From contig NZ_CP133548.1 of NCBI RefSeq assembly GCF_031198435.1, forward strand, positions 4,250,001-4,314,000: 64,000 bases of DNA, written 5' to 3'. This DNA is from Pleionea litopenaei. Lineage in GTDB: Bacteria; Pseudomonadota; Gammaproteobacteria; Enterobacterales; Kangiellaceae. A program made the position numbers and the translations under genes. How positions within the stretch are numbered: the stretch's first letter is position 1; every line of letters starts with the position of its first letter. Under the pieces are notes generated by a model. It had not been told where the DNA came from and did not search any database. It worked only from the letters and a program-made list of their open reading frames with translations. This document shows positions 8,506-17,313 of the stretch, piece after piece.

Positions 8506-9750
8506 TTGAGCTTAAGTTTAACAAAATATAAATATTATTTATTAATACCTTTCATCTTATGGTGTTTGCTTCCCGCGTTATCTTTTAGTTTAGTTGGAAG
8601 AGCGCTTGCTTTTGGTGGGCTTCTTTCTTACTTGTTTATTGTATTTTTAGAGACGGTTGTTAATAAGAGTTCAAAAGTTAGGTACTTTTCGCTGCTTATC
8701 TTTTTCTTAATTCTATTTATTAATATAAGTAATTATGCGTTCTCTAGTTCCGCCTATCATTTGAGGCACTTGCATTTTTCCGTGCTCCTAATGTTTATCG
8801 TAATCGCTAGTCAGATAGCAGAAGCTGATAGTCGAACGGCAAGGAATTTATTTTATGTGGTTTTAATTGCGAACATTACTACGGCTGTGATTACAATTAA
8901 AGCTTTAGGAGTTGATCATAACACCGCACGCTTATTGTCAAAGAGTAATGACGTTTCTCGTCAATTAGCAGGGTCTGGAATTGGTGGGTATGGAGTTATT
9001 TATGCCAATGTAGTAATGCTGCCAATATTACTATTGTTTTTAAAGAAGATTTACAGTTCAGAAAGGATTAGCTTTCTTACTATTACAGTATTTATTAATG
9101 TGCTTGTAACGCTTTTTATGCTGATTAGAGCGCAATACACGATAGCTTTAGCAATAAGTTTCTGTGTCATAGGGTTTATATACTTTAAAAGGATAATATT
9201 TAATCCATACCTGTTGTTTACAGTAACATTAACGATGTTAGGGATTGTTTCATTAACTGATGTGGCTAATGATATATATATTCTAGTGGATCTATTTGAA
9301 GGAACTCGCTATCAAGCAAAAATTATTGATTTGATTGTCGCTAGTGGAGGAGATGGTCAAGAAACAGGAGCTGTCTCTAGCCGTTCTGATGCTTATATGC
9401 TTAGTTTAAACTCATTTTTCGAATACCCAGTGACGGGAGTGCTCGAGTTTGGTTCTAAGATTGGCCATCATTCAGATATCTTAGACAAATATGCACAATG
9501 GGGCTTTTTTCTGGGGTCATTAGTAGTTTATGTGCTTTTGTACTTTCCGCTTAAACTATATAGGTTAGTTAGGGCAGAGGAACGAATTTATATTTTTTGT
9601 TTTGGTGTTGCACTAATATTGGTAGGTCTACTTAATACTTTGGTAATGGAAGTGAGTATTGCTTTTATATTACTTAGTATCTTTTACTCCATTTTTTACT
9701 TAGTTGAAAAAGATAAATATGAAGAATGTTCTAAAGCAACTGTTTGCTAA
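8506..9750 (+). CDS. wzy: O-antigen polymerase-like membrane protein (Wzy)
   Basis: This is a 414-residue integral membrane protein with about ten to eleven hydrophobic segments. It has a large hydrophilic loop near residues 255-335 (EGTRYQAK, GGDGQETGAVSSRSDAY, then FGSKIGHHSDILDKYAQWG). That loop resembles the Wzy/WaaL superfamily loop that carries Arg and His residues. Such proteins polymerise undecaprenyl-linked repeat units in the periplasm. Wzy sequences vary greatly, so the call rests on topology and on a Wzx-like flippase two genes later. The start is a TTG at 8506, three bases after the previous stop. Confidence 0.8.
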   Translation: MSLSLTKYKYYLLIPFILWCLLPALSFSLVGRALAFGGLLSYLFIVFLETVVNKSSKVRYFSLLIFFLILFINISNYAFSSSAYHLRHLHFSVLLMFIVIASQIAEADSRTARNLFYVVLIANITTAVITIKALGVDHNTARLLSKSNDVSRQLAGSGIGGYGVIYANVVMLPILLLFLKKIYSSERISFLTITVFINVLVTLFMLIRAQYTIALAISFCVIGFIYFKRIIFNPYLLFTVTLTMLGIVSLTDVANDIYILVDLFEGTRYQAKIIDLIVASGGDGQETGAVSSRSDAYMLSLNSFFEYPVTGVLEFGSKIGHHSDILDKYAQWGFFLGSLVVYVLLYFPLKLYRLVRAEERIYIFCFGVALILVGLLNTLVMEVSIAFILLSIFYSIFYLVEKDKYEECSKATVC

Positions 9751-10291
9751 TATCTGGTTTGTTTTTGTGCTGATAAGGCTGAAGATATTTTCCAAAGTAT
9801 TAGGCTTTAAGTATGTCTGTCGAATGATCACTTTACTAGACGAAAGATTGTTAGTGAATGTTTTAAGAAGTTTTGGTGCAAAAATTGGTGAAAATGTTGA
9901 TATCGGTTATGGCATAATGTTTCATAACTGCAAAGACTTTCGTAATCTTACGATCGGTGATAATTGTCATATTGGAAAAGAATGTTTTTTTGATTTAAGA
10001 GATAGGGTTAGTATTGGAAACGGTGTGGTGATTTCAATGCGCACGACTTTCTTAACACATATTGATATGACCAAAAGTGAGCTGTCAAAGTATTATCAAG
10101 CATACCATGCCCCCGTAGTGATACAGGATAATGTTTACATAGGTGCCGTTTCCACCGTTCTTTCAGGAGTCGAGATTGATGCTAATAGTTTGATTGGCGC
10201 AAACTCTTTGGTTAATAAGAGTTGTCTTCCTAATTCTATTTATATCGGTGTCCCCGCGAAGTTAAAAAAGGCTATTAATTTCGATGAGTAG
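9719..10291 (+). CDS. Left-handed beta-helix acyltransferase (LbH, WbbJ-like)
   Basis: This is a 190-residue transferase of the hexapeptide-repeat family, likely to acetylate a sugar of the glycan. Imperfect [LIV]-G-x4 turns run from about residue 55 to the end (VDIGYGIMF, LTIGDNCHIGKECFF, VSIGNGVVIS, VYIGAVSTVLSGVEI, LIGANSLVN). The tail SIYIGVPAK is typical of WbbJ-type O-acetyltransferases. The ATG at 9719 is preferred; it overlaps the wzy end by 32 bases. An in-frame TTG at 9704 is possible. The acyl group and target sugar are inferred, not shown. Confidence 0.85.
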   Translation: MKNVLKQLFANIWFVFVLIRLKIFSKVLGFKYVCRMITLLDERLLVNVLRSFGAKIGENVDIGYGIMFHNCKDFRNLTIGDNCHIGKECFFDLRDRVSIGNGVVISMRTTFLTHIDMTKSELSKYYQAYHAPVVIQDNVYIGAVSTVLSGVEIDANSLIGANSLVNKSCLPNSIYIGVPAKLKKAINFDE

Positions 10292-11768
10292 CTATAAAGC
10301 CTTGGTCAAGGCTACAACAATAATAGGCTTAGCTAGACTTGTAGAAGTTTTAGTATCACTTGTTAGAGTTAAATTAAGTGCACTTTACTTAACTGTCTCA
10401 GAGCTAGGTGTTTTTAATCAGTCAGCTATATTATCAGAACGACTATCACAGTTCACTCTTCTAAAGATAAGCGACGGTTTGACTAAGCAAGTTGCTGAGT
10501 CTAATCAAAACGAAGATGCTGGCAGAATCATTTCAGAATTATTAAAAGGTTATTTGATTTTAAGTTTTGTTTTTACTCTATTGTCGAGTTCATTAGTGCT
10601 TTTATTTTACAGTGATATCGCTAGGTTAATGTTTGGTGATACTTTGTATACTAAGTTTGTATTGATTGCGCTTATTAGTCTACCTATTTTGGTTTTGAAC
10701 AGTATTCCACTATCGATTTTACGTGGCTTTAGCGATATGAAGAGTATTGCTAAAGGTAGAGTTTATAGTTGCCTGATCAATGCCTTGCACATTATTCCTT
10801 TAATCATACTTTACGGAGTTGATGGTGCTGTAGTCTCAATATTGGTTAGTAATTTAATAATTTTTATTATAAACATGGTGTTGGTTAGTCAATACCGAAG
10901 GAAATTTAACTTGAGACTTAAGTCGATAATATTATCTAAGGTTTCTAAAGATAACTTTAGAGAACTATTATCTTTCTCTATTTTTGGTATGACAATTGGT
11001 GTTTACATCATAATTAGCGAGTTTGTCTGCAGATCAATTGTAGTTAGTGAGCTAGGTATTGAGGCGATAGGAGTTTATGCTCCAGTTATAATGCTCTCGA
11101 GTATGTTGACTGGTTTTCTAATACCTTCTGTGACAACATTTTTGTACTCTAAACTATGTGAAAGTAAAAATAGTAGCGATATTTCAACCCTCCTTAATCA
11201 CGGGTTGCGTATCTCAACTTTAGCATTAATCCCTGTGCTTTTTATAGGTGTTTCTTTTAAAGAGATATATATAACGGTTTTGTATACCTCAAGCTATTTG
11301 GAAGCAGGAAAGTATCTGCCTTTTCATTTACTGGGTTTAGTATTTACTATTTGGTTTTCAGTGATGTCACAGTCTATGGCGTCAACTGGAAGAATAGTAC
11401 AACACGGATTCTTCAGGTTTTTCTATTTGACTTTAGATATAGTCGTGACCTTTGTATTTGTTAATAAGTATGGCTTGTATGGATGGATGCTAAAGCATAT
11501 GGTTAGCCCTATTTTGTTTTCGGCGGTTTATTTCCTATATTGTAAAGCCAATATGGGGTTTAGGCTAAAGTTAGAAAATGTAGTCTTAATGTCTTATCTT
11601 ATAGTCGTCGGAGTTGTGTTGGCGGTTATAGATGATTTTATTGTTAAACAGTCTATTGTTTTTATGATTGCCAGTATCATTTTAGTATCGCTTACCCCAT
11701 TGCTCATGAGCCAAAGTGAAAAAGCTGCAATAAAAAAAATGTTGTTCATTAAAAGTAATGATAAATAA
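10284..11768 (+). CDS. wzx: Wzx-type polysaccharide flippase (MOP superfamily)
   Basis: This is a 494-residue polytopic protein with about 12-14 hydrophobic helices. The N-terminus (TTIIGLARLVEVLVSLVRVKLSALYLT) matches the first two helices of Wzx/PST transporters, and the repeated pattern of paired helices fits the MOP fold. It would move undecaprenyl-diphosphate-linked repeat units to the periplasmic leaflet for the Wzy-like polymerase. The ATG overlaps the acyltransferase end by eight bases. The sulfotransferase gene starts eight bases after the stop. Confidence 0.88.
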   Translation: MSSYKALVKATTIIGLARLVEVLVSLVRVKLSALYLTVSELGVFNQSAILSERLSQFTLLKISDGLTKQVAESNQNEDAGRIISELLKGYLILSFVFTLLSSSLVLLFYSDIARLMFGDTLYTKFVLIALISLPILVLNSIPLSILRGFSDMKSIAKGRVYSCLINALHIIPLIILYGVDGAVVSILVSNLIIFIINMVLVSQYRRKFNLRLKSIILSKVSKDNFRELLSFSIFGMTIGVYIIISEFVCRSIVVSELGIEAIGVYAPVIMLSSMLTGFLIPSVTTFLYSKLCESKNSSDISTLLNHGLRISTLALIPVLFIGVSFKEIYITVLYTSSYLEAGKYLPFHLLGLVFTIWFSVMSQSMASTGRIVQHGFFRFFYLTLDIVVTFVFVNKYGLYGWMLKHMVSPILFSAVYFLYCKANMGFRLKLENVVLMSYLIVVGVVLAVIDDFIVKQSIVFMIASIILVSLTPLLMSQSEKAAIKKMLFIKSNDK

Positions 11769-11776
11769 GAGATTTT

Positions 11777-12556
11777 ATGTTTAAAAAAGATTATCAAAAA
11801 ATTCATTCAAGCAAGTATGTTTTCGGCTATCTGGAGAAAAATGTAGAGCGGCATATTTGGTTAGTTTGCTCTCCCAAATCAGGTTCTACTTGGTTGTCTA
11901 GAATTATACAAGATTTACTAAAATGGAAAACGGTAAAGCTCGTTCCTGCGTTTGGCAATAGAGAGCAAGAAGTTGATCTTTCTACCATATTAGCTGCTGG
12001 TGTAAAAGGTGACTTGTTTTCTCCTCACTTACATTGTCGCTACAGTGATTATACAGGAAGTATAATAGATGCTATGGGCTCCAAAGTTATTCTACAAACT
12101 AGAAATATCTACGATACCATTGTTAGCTTCTATGATCACATTCAAAAGGAAGGCCCTACCTTTCCGAGTGGTTATATGAATCAAGAGTGTTGGGATCAAC
12201 TAGACGAATCGAGCCGATATGAGTATTTGGTAGAACTCGTTACCCCTTGGTACTTTAATTTTTATTGCAGTTGGTATTTCTCGAGACATTTTCAAGAAGA
12301 GAAAGTTAAACTCGTAACGTATGAAGAACTCAAAAATAATCCAGTAGAAACCGTGTCTAAAGTATTGGATTTTTGTGATGTTAGTATAAGTAAAGAGCGA
12401 ATAGAGACTTCGATTGAAAAAGGTAAGAAGAAGAATACAAGACAAAATAAGGGTATTATTGGACGCGGAGATCAGTTGTCTGATGAGCTGAAGTCAAAAG
12501 TAAAGGGTTATACGAAGTTTTATCCTGGCGTAGACTTTTCTCCAATGGGGATTTAA
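11777..12556 (+). CDS. PAPS-dependent sulfotransferase
   Basis: This is a 259-residue Sulfotransfer_1-type enzyme that moves sulfate from PAPS to an acceptor, here most likely the cluster's glycan or lipid-linked repeat. The 5'-phosphosulfate loop CSPKSGSTWLSRI is at residues 31-43. The 3'-phosphate-binding helix QTRNIYDTIVSFYDH is at 107-121. A Lys/Arg-rich C-terminal loop (KGKKKNTRQNKGIIGRG) corresponds to the usual PAPS-binding RKG-type region. The gene sits inside the glycan operon and is followed two bases later by a GT4 gene. Sulfated surface glycans are known in marine bacteria; the acceptor is inferred. Confidence 0.85.
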   Translation: MFKKDYQKIHSSKYVFGYLEKNVERHIWLVCSPKSGSTWLSRIIQDLLKWKTVKLVPAFGNREQEVDLSTILAAGVKGDLFSPHLHCRYSDYTGSIIDAMGSKVILQTRNIYDTIVSFYDHIQKEGPTFPSGYMNQECWDQLDESSRYEYLVELVTPWYFNFYCSWYFSRHFQEEKVKLVTYEELKNNPVETVSKVLDFCDVSISKERIETSIEKGKKKNTRQNKGIIGRGDQLSDELKSKVKGYTKFYPGVDFSPMGI

Positions 12557-12558
12557 TA

Positions 12559-13722
12559 ATGTCGTTGGGTGGGAAAACAGTCTTGTTAGTGGCAAATTCG
12601 GCTTTTACGATTTTAAATTTCCGGAAAGAGCTAATTCAAAAACTTCAAGATATGAACTGCAACCTTGTTGTCGCTTGCCCCAAAAAATGCTCTCTAATGC
12701 AAAGTGATAATGTAGAAAGTGAATTTACAAAAGCGGGAATAAAGTTTTTTGAGTTGTCGCTCTCTCGATCTGGCGTTAATCCGCTATCTGAAACAGCTTT
12801 GTTTTTCGGGCTGCTCAAAATAATTAAGTCGGTTAAACCATTTGTGGTTTTGAATTACACGATTAAGCCAACAATCTACGGATCTTTAGCGGCATGGATA
12901 AAAAGAGTTCCTGTTATTTCTTCAAACATAACGGGAATCGGCTTTGTTTTTACATCGAAAGGGATTAAAGCAAGGTTGTTAAGAATCTTGATAAGTATTC
13001 AATATAAGTTAGCGTTAAGTGTGAATTCATTGATTTTTTTTCAAAATAAAGATGACCTTGCACTTTTTAAAGATAAAGGACTTGTTAAACGGACTGCATC
13101 GAATATTAAAGTAATTAATGGTTCAGGGGTTAATACTAAAGTCTTCGTTGTGAATGATCGACAGTTAAAAGAAGTTCGCTTTCTGTTTGTGGGTAGATTA
13201 TTAAAGGATAAAGGTATCTATGAGCTTATCGAGGCGACTAAAAAGATAAAGCAAAACTTCCCTAATGTAGTCGTTAGCGTTGCGGGTGCTTTGGATGATA
13301 ACCCTTTAAGCTTAAAAAAGTCGGAGTTGGATTCTTTAAGAGCGAACAATGTTATAGATTATTTAGGTGTTATCAAAGACATGGCATCGGTATATAGACA
13401 ACATAACGTGTTTGTACTGCCGTCATATCGAGAAGGAACTCCAAAATCCACGTTAGAAGCAATGAGTATGTCGATGGCTGTCGTTACGACTGATGCACCA
13501 GGTTGCAAAGAAACAGTGGAAGATGGTGTAAACGGATATTTAACCAAGGTTGGAGATAGTGAATCCTTGTATCAAGCGATGTATAAGCTTGTTGATGATC
13601 TTAGCACCGTCAATAAATTTGGAAAAGCCAGCAGAGAAGTGGCTGTTAACAAGTTTGATGTAGAGAAAGTGAATGAAATAATCGTTTCTGAACTAGGCTC
13701 TAAGGCAGAGTTATCCTTGTGA
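12559..13722 (+). CDS. Family 4 glycosyltransferase (PglA/CapM-like)
   Basis: This is a 387-residue GT-B enzyme. The N-terminus VLLVANSAFTILNFRKELIQ and the LNYTIKPTIYGSLAAW and SNITGIGFVF segments (about 95-135) are typical of glycosyltransferases that add the second sugar to an undecaprenyl-diphosphate-linked sugar (PglA, WbpY, CapM). The donor domain has FLFVGRLLKDKGIYELIEA near residue 215 and PSYREGTPKSTLEAMSMSM near 290. The stop overlaps the next GTG start by four bases. Its position just before the epimerase and initiating transferase fits a second-sugar role. Confidence 0.87.
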   Translation: MSLGGKTVLLVANSAFTILNFRKELIQKLQDMNCNLVVACPKKCSLMQSDNVESEFTKAGIKFFELSLSRSGVNPLSETALFFGLLKIIKSVKPFVVLNYTIKPTIYGSLAAWIKRVPVISSNITGIGFVFTSKGIKARLLRILISIQYKLALSVNSLIFFQNKDDLALFKDKGLVKRTASNIKVINGSGVNTKVFVVNDRQLKEVRFLFVGRLLKDKGIYELIEATKKIKQNFPNVVVSVAGALDDNPLSLKKSELDSLRANNVIDYLGVIKDMASVYRQHNVFVLPSYREGTPKSTLEAMSMSMAVVTTDAPGCKETVEDGVNGYLTKVGDSESLYQAMYKLVDDLSTVNKFGKASREVAVNKFDVEKVNEIIVSELGSKAELSL

Positions 13723-14627
13723 TTTTAGTAACGGGAGCTTCCGGCTTTATTGGTCAAAATTTAATTAACTATATTTTGTTGAATACGAACGAATCAGTTT
13801 TAGCGGTTACTCGCTATCTCGATAATAAGAACTCATCTGAGCGAGTAGAGTGGGTTAGTTGGGATATGCTAGAGCAAACTACGGATCGAATGTTTTCAAC
13901 TAGCTATTATCTTTCAGAGCCTGCCCATAAGCCAGATAACGAAGAATTACAAATAGAACTAGAAATTGCCAACGAATATCGAGAAAAGTTTTTGCGCTTT
14001 CTCACAAAGAACAGTACCAGAAGTCTGGTCTACCTAAGTAGCTCTAATGTTATGGGAACATCACTATCACCAAGCTGTAATGAAGATAGCCAGCCACAAC
14101 CAGTTACTCGAATGGCAATTTATAAGCTTGAAACCGAAGCTAAGTTTCAAGAGTTTTGCGAGTCACGAAGCTTTTCTTGTGTCGTTCTTAGGAGTTCATT
14201 GGTTTATGGTCAAGAGCCTAAAGGCAATTTATTGATATTGAGTAAGCTAGTTTCGAAAATAAGAGTCGTTCCGTTTAAAGCGAATACGAATAAGCGTAGG
14301 TTGATCAGTGTCGAGTCTTTATGTGAACTGATGATTCACATAATCAGTCGTAAAAATACCGGACACGAGATGTTTTTAGTGTCCGACGATATTGAGTATA
14401 ATACTTCGGATATTCTTAATTATTATCAAAGATTGAGTAATCAAAAAGTGTTGTATATTCCATTACCTGTAGCACTCTTTAAAATTTTTCTAAAGATGCT
14501 GGGGAAATCGAAATTGTATGACTCATTGTTTGGAAATTATCAATTTGATTGTTCCAAACTGTATCGACTATCAGGTTGGAAGCCATCACACCCAACCATG
14601 CAGTCATTTTTCAGTAATAGCGCATAG
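13719..14627 (+). CDS. Divergent NAD-dependent epimerase/dehydratase next to the initiating transferase
   Basis: This is a 302-residue extended SDR. ILVTGASGFIGQN (2-14) is a good nucleotide-binding loop. The gene order matches wbpV/wbjF, whose products reduce the 4-keto sugar made by WbpM to give UDP-D-QuiNAc or UDP-D-FucNAc for the initiating transferase. The sequence is unusual: the active-site Tyr of YxxxK is replaced by Met132 (M-A-I-Y-K136), and the common HLAA segment reads STSYYLSEPAH. Met at this site is known in WbpM and CapE dehydratases. Catalysis is therefore uncertain. The start GTG at 13719 overlaps the GT4 stop. Confidence 0.72.
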   Translation: MILVTGASGFIGQNLINYILLNTNESVLAVTRYLDNKNSSERVEWVSWDMLEQTTDRMFSTSYYLSEPAHKPDNEELQIELEIANEYREKFLRFLTKNSTRSLVYLSSSNVMGTSLSPSCNEDSQPQPVTRMAIYKLETEAKFQEFCESRSFSCVVLRSSLVYGQEPKGNLLILSKLVSKIRVVPFKANTNKRRLISVESLCELMIHIISRKNTGHEMFLVSDDIEYNTSDILNYYQRLSNQKVLYIPLPVALFKIFLKMLGKSKLYDSLFGNYQFDCSKLYRLSGWKPSHPTMQSFFSNSA

Positions 14628-14637
14628 CGGTGTCCTC

Positions 14638-15228
14638 ATGCTTAATGTCATAGCGATTAGATTTTTTGACATAGTTTTCTCTCTGTTTGGGTTAGTCTTT
14701 GGACTTCCTCTAATGTTGTTGATTGCGATTATTGGCTACTTCGATACAAAAAGTCCGATTTTTATGCAAACGAGAATAGGACTAGGGAAAAGGGAGTTTA
14801 CCTTGGTTAAATTTCGGACTATGAGAGTTGGTACTGCTTCAGTGGCAACTCATTTAGCAAACTCTGCTTCAATTACTAAATTTGGTAATTTTTTGCGTCG
14901 CTCAAAGCTGGATGAATTACCTCAATTGTGGAATGTATTGAAGGGTGATATGAGTTTGGTCGGCCCGAGACCAAATTTGCCGACTCAAGCAGAATTAATA
15001 ACCTGTCGCGACGAGTTAAATATATACTCTTTTAGACCAGGTATCACGGGTTTGGCCCAAATCATGGAGATTGATATGTCAAAACCAGAGCTTCTAGCTA
15101 AGACTGACGCCGAAATGTTAAAGAGTTTAAGTGTCTTGACTTACTTCAAATATATACTCTTAACTGCCATTGGAAAAGGTTCCGGTGATCGAGTAAAAAG
15201 CGATAACGCTTCGAAAAAACTTGATTAA
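14638..15228 (+). CDS. Small monotopic phosphoglycosyl transferase (initiating sugar transferase)
   Basis: This 196-residue PglC/WcaJ-core enzyme moves a sugar-1-phosphate from UDP-sugar to undecaprenyl phosphate, starting the repeat unit. It has one re-entrant hydrophobic helix (residues 3-32), then SPIFMQTRIGLGKREFTLVKFRTM with the FRTM mark, the SKLDELPQLWNVLKGDMSLVGPRP block with its Asp-Glu dyad, and FRPGITGLAQI. The ATG at 14638 gives a normal length; the frame is open upstream inside the previous gene. Its neighbours (SDR and WbpM-type dehydratase) suggest UDP-QuiNAc, UDP-FucNAc or a related UDP-bacillosamine-like donor. Confidence 0.93.
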   Translation: MLNVIAIRFFDIVFSLFGLVFGLPLMLLIAIIGYFDTKSPIFMQTRIGLGKREFTLVKFRTMRVGTASVATHLANSASITKFGNFLRRSKLDELPQLWNVLKGDMSLVGPRPNLPTQAELITCRDELNIYSFRPGITGLAQIMEIDMSKPELLAKTDAEMLKSLSVLTYFKYILLTAIGKGSGDRVKSDNASKKLD

Positions 15229-15292
15229 TCAAAGACTTTAGTCAATATTTTATAATTAACTTTTATACGCTCAAATTCCTAGAAGGTGATAA

Positions 15293-17230
15293 ATGGGCAT
15301 GCTTTCTCAGTTAGTTTCATATTTTTTAGAATCTCCTCGGCCAGTAAAACGGTTTTTAACACTTTGTTATGATGTCGCGACTTTATTGACATGCATGGGG
15401 TTTGCAATATGGCTTGACAATGGTGCTGCCTATGTATGGACTAAAAGTGATATTTTAGTCAGTTTTTTTACATTAGTATTTTCAATAGCTATTTTTGTGC
15501 GACTTGGTTTTTATCGAGCAATTCTTAGATATATTGGTGTAAGAGCTATTTCTGTGCTGTTTGTTGGGATAACTTTAAGTACATCAATATTCAGTTTCTT
15601 TAATTTATTTATCCACAATTCTACAAGTCTAGTTTTAGCCGTCTATTATTGGTGTTTTTTAATTATATCGATTGGTGGCTCTCGATTACTTTTTAAATCT
15701 TACATGCACTCGCTGGATCAAACCATTACTCCAGTAGCCGTTTTTGGGGCGGGTGCCGCAGGGCGTCAGCTGGTTTCGGCGCTCTCACACGGTAATATTT
15801 ATCGTCCGGTATTTTATTTAGATGATGATTATTCGATTAAAGGCTCCGAAATTAACGGTATTAAAGTTTACCACCCTACTGAATTGAATGAGGCTCTTGC
15901 AAAGCACAGCGTTGCTCAAGTGTTTTTAGCGTTACCTTCTGCTACTGCAACTCAACGAAATAATATATTAAAAAAATTAGAGCCTTTTCCACTAAAGGTC
16001 AAAACGATCGCGGGTATGGAAGACATAGTTACAGGTAAAGTTAAAATTGAAGAAGTTCGAGATATCGACTTGGAAGATTTACTTGGGAGGGAGTCTGTTG
16101 CTCCAAATGAAGAGCTTCTTGAATCTTGTATTTCAAGTAAAGTGGTTATGGTTACAGGAGCAGGAGGATCGATTGGCGCTGAGCTTTGTCGTCAGATCAT
16201 TGTATTAAAGCCAAAAACTTTAATACTTTATGAACTGTCTGAATATGCGCTGTATGCTATTGAAAGAGAGCTATCAAAAACTATTAAACGAATGAATTTG
16301 AATGTTGAGTTAGTGGCTTTGTTAGGCTCTGTTCAACACAAAGGTCGTTTAACTAAAAGTATGAAAGCGTTTAAAGTGCAAACCGTTTATCACGCAGCAG
16401 CATACAAACATGTTCCAATTGTGGAGCATAACATTGTTGAAGGGATCCGAAATAATGTTTTTGGAACCTTGCATGCTGCTAAAGCTGCAATTCAAGCCGG
16501 AGTTCAAAGATTTGTTTTAATTTCCACCGATAAAGCGGTACGTCCTACAAACATCATGGGGGCAAGTAAACGTGTTGCTGAGTTGGTATTACAGGCATTG
16601 AATAACAAGTATGATTCTACTTTATTTACCATGGTTCGGTTTGGAAACGTATTAGGCTCTTCAGGTTCTGTTGTACCGCTATTTAGGGAGCAAATAAAAA
16701 GTGGCGGGCCAGTTACGGTTACTCACCCGGATATTATTCGATATTTTATGACTATTCCAGAAGCGGCTCAATTAGTTATTCAAGCAGGGGCAATGGGCAA
16801 GGGCGGAGATGTTTTTGTTTTGGATATGGGAGAGCCTGTAAAGATAGCATTGTTAGCAGAGCGTTTGATTCATCTTTTAGGTAGAACAGTAAAGTCAGAA
16901 AAATATCCAAATGGCGATATAGAAATTCAATATTCAGGACTCCGACCAGGAGAAAAGTTATTTGAAGAGTTATTGGTTGGAGATAACGTTGAGGGTACAG
17001 AGCATCCGAGAATTATGTCTGCAAATGAAGAGCATCTGAGCTGGGATGATATGAAAAAGGCACTTGATGCACTCGACAGTTTCTGTGAAGAAATGAGATG
17101 TGATGATATTGTTCAGTTACTTCATCGCATGCCGACTGGCTATAACCCACAACATTCAGTTTGTGATTTGTTGTGGCAACATGAAGAGCCGTCGAATGAT
17201 AAAGTTGTGCAGTTTAAAACCCTAAGTTAG
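15293..17230 (+). CDS. wbpM: Membrane UDP-GlcNAc 4,6-dehydratase (WbpM/PglF type)
   Basis: This 645-residue enzyme dehydrates UDP-GlcNAc to the 4-keto-6-deoxy sugar used for the first sugar of the repeat unit. Four transmembrane helices lie in residues 15-130. A Rossmann-like domain starts near 150 (VAVFGAGAAGRQL). The catalytic SDR domain starts near 285 (VMVTGAGGSIGAEL). The active-site block STDKAVRPTNIMGASK (about 411-426) carries the Ser-Met-Lys arrangement of WbpM/PglF. This gene ends the cluster: a 62-base gap separates it from the previous gene and a strong terminator follows. Confidence 0.95.
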   Translation: MGMLSQLVSYFLESPRPVKRFLTLCYDVATLLTCMGFAIWLDNGAAYVWTKSDILVSFFTLVFSIAIFVRLGFYRAILRYIGVRAISVLFVGITLSTSIFSFFNLFIHNSTSLVLAVYYWCFLIISIGGSRLLFKSYMHSLDQTITPVAVFGAGAAGRQLVSALSHGNIYRPVFYLDDDYSIKGSEINGIKVYHPTELNEALAKHSVAQVFLALPSATATQRNNILKKLEPFPLKVKTIAGMEDIVTGKVKIEEVRDIDLEDLLGRESVAPNEELLESCISSKVVMVTGAGGSIGAELCRQIIVLKPKTLILYELSEYALYAIERELSKTIKRMNLNVELVALLGSVQHKGRLTKSMKAFKVQTVYHAAAYKHVPIVEHNIVEGIRNNVFGTLHAAKAAIQAGVQRFVLISTDKAVRPTNIMGASKRVAELVLQALNNKYDSTLFTMVRFGNVLGSSGSVVPLFREQIKSGGPVTVTHPDIIRYFMTIPEAAQLVIQAGAMGKGGDVFVLDMGEPVKIALLAERLIHLLGRTVKSEKYPNGDIEIQYSGLRPGEKLFEELLVGDNVEGTEHPRIMSANEEHLSWDDMKKALDALDSFCEEMRCDDIVQLLHRMPTGYNPQHSVCDLLWQHEEPSNDKVVQFKTLS

Positions 17231-17265
17231 CATTAAAAGAATATAAACTGCAGTAACGCAAAGTC

Positions 17266-17300
17266 ACAAAAAAAGCGCTCATTAGAAGCGCTTTTTTTGT
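17266..17300. terminator. Bidirectional rho-independent terminator
   Basis: A perfect 14-base inverted repeat (17266-17279 with 17287-17300, loop of 7) has GCGCT at the top of the stem and runs of A and T at its foot on the two sides. It lies between the converging wbpM gene and the gene ending at 17314, so it can stop transcription from both. Confidence 0.9.
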
Positions 17301-17313
17301 GTTTAGAAAACCT

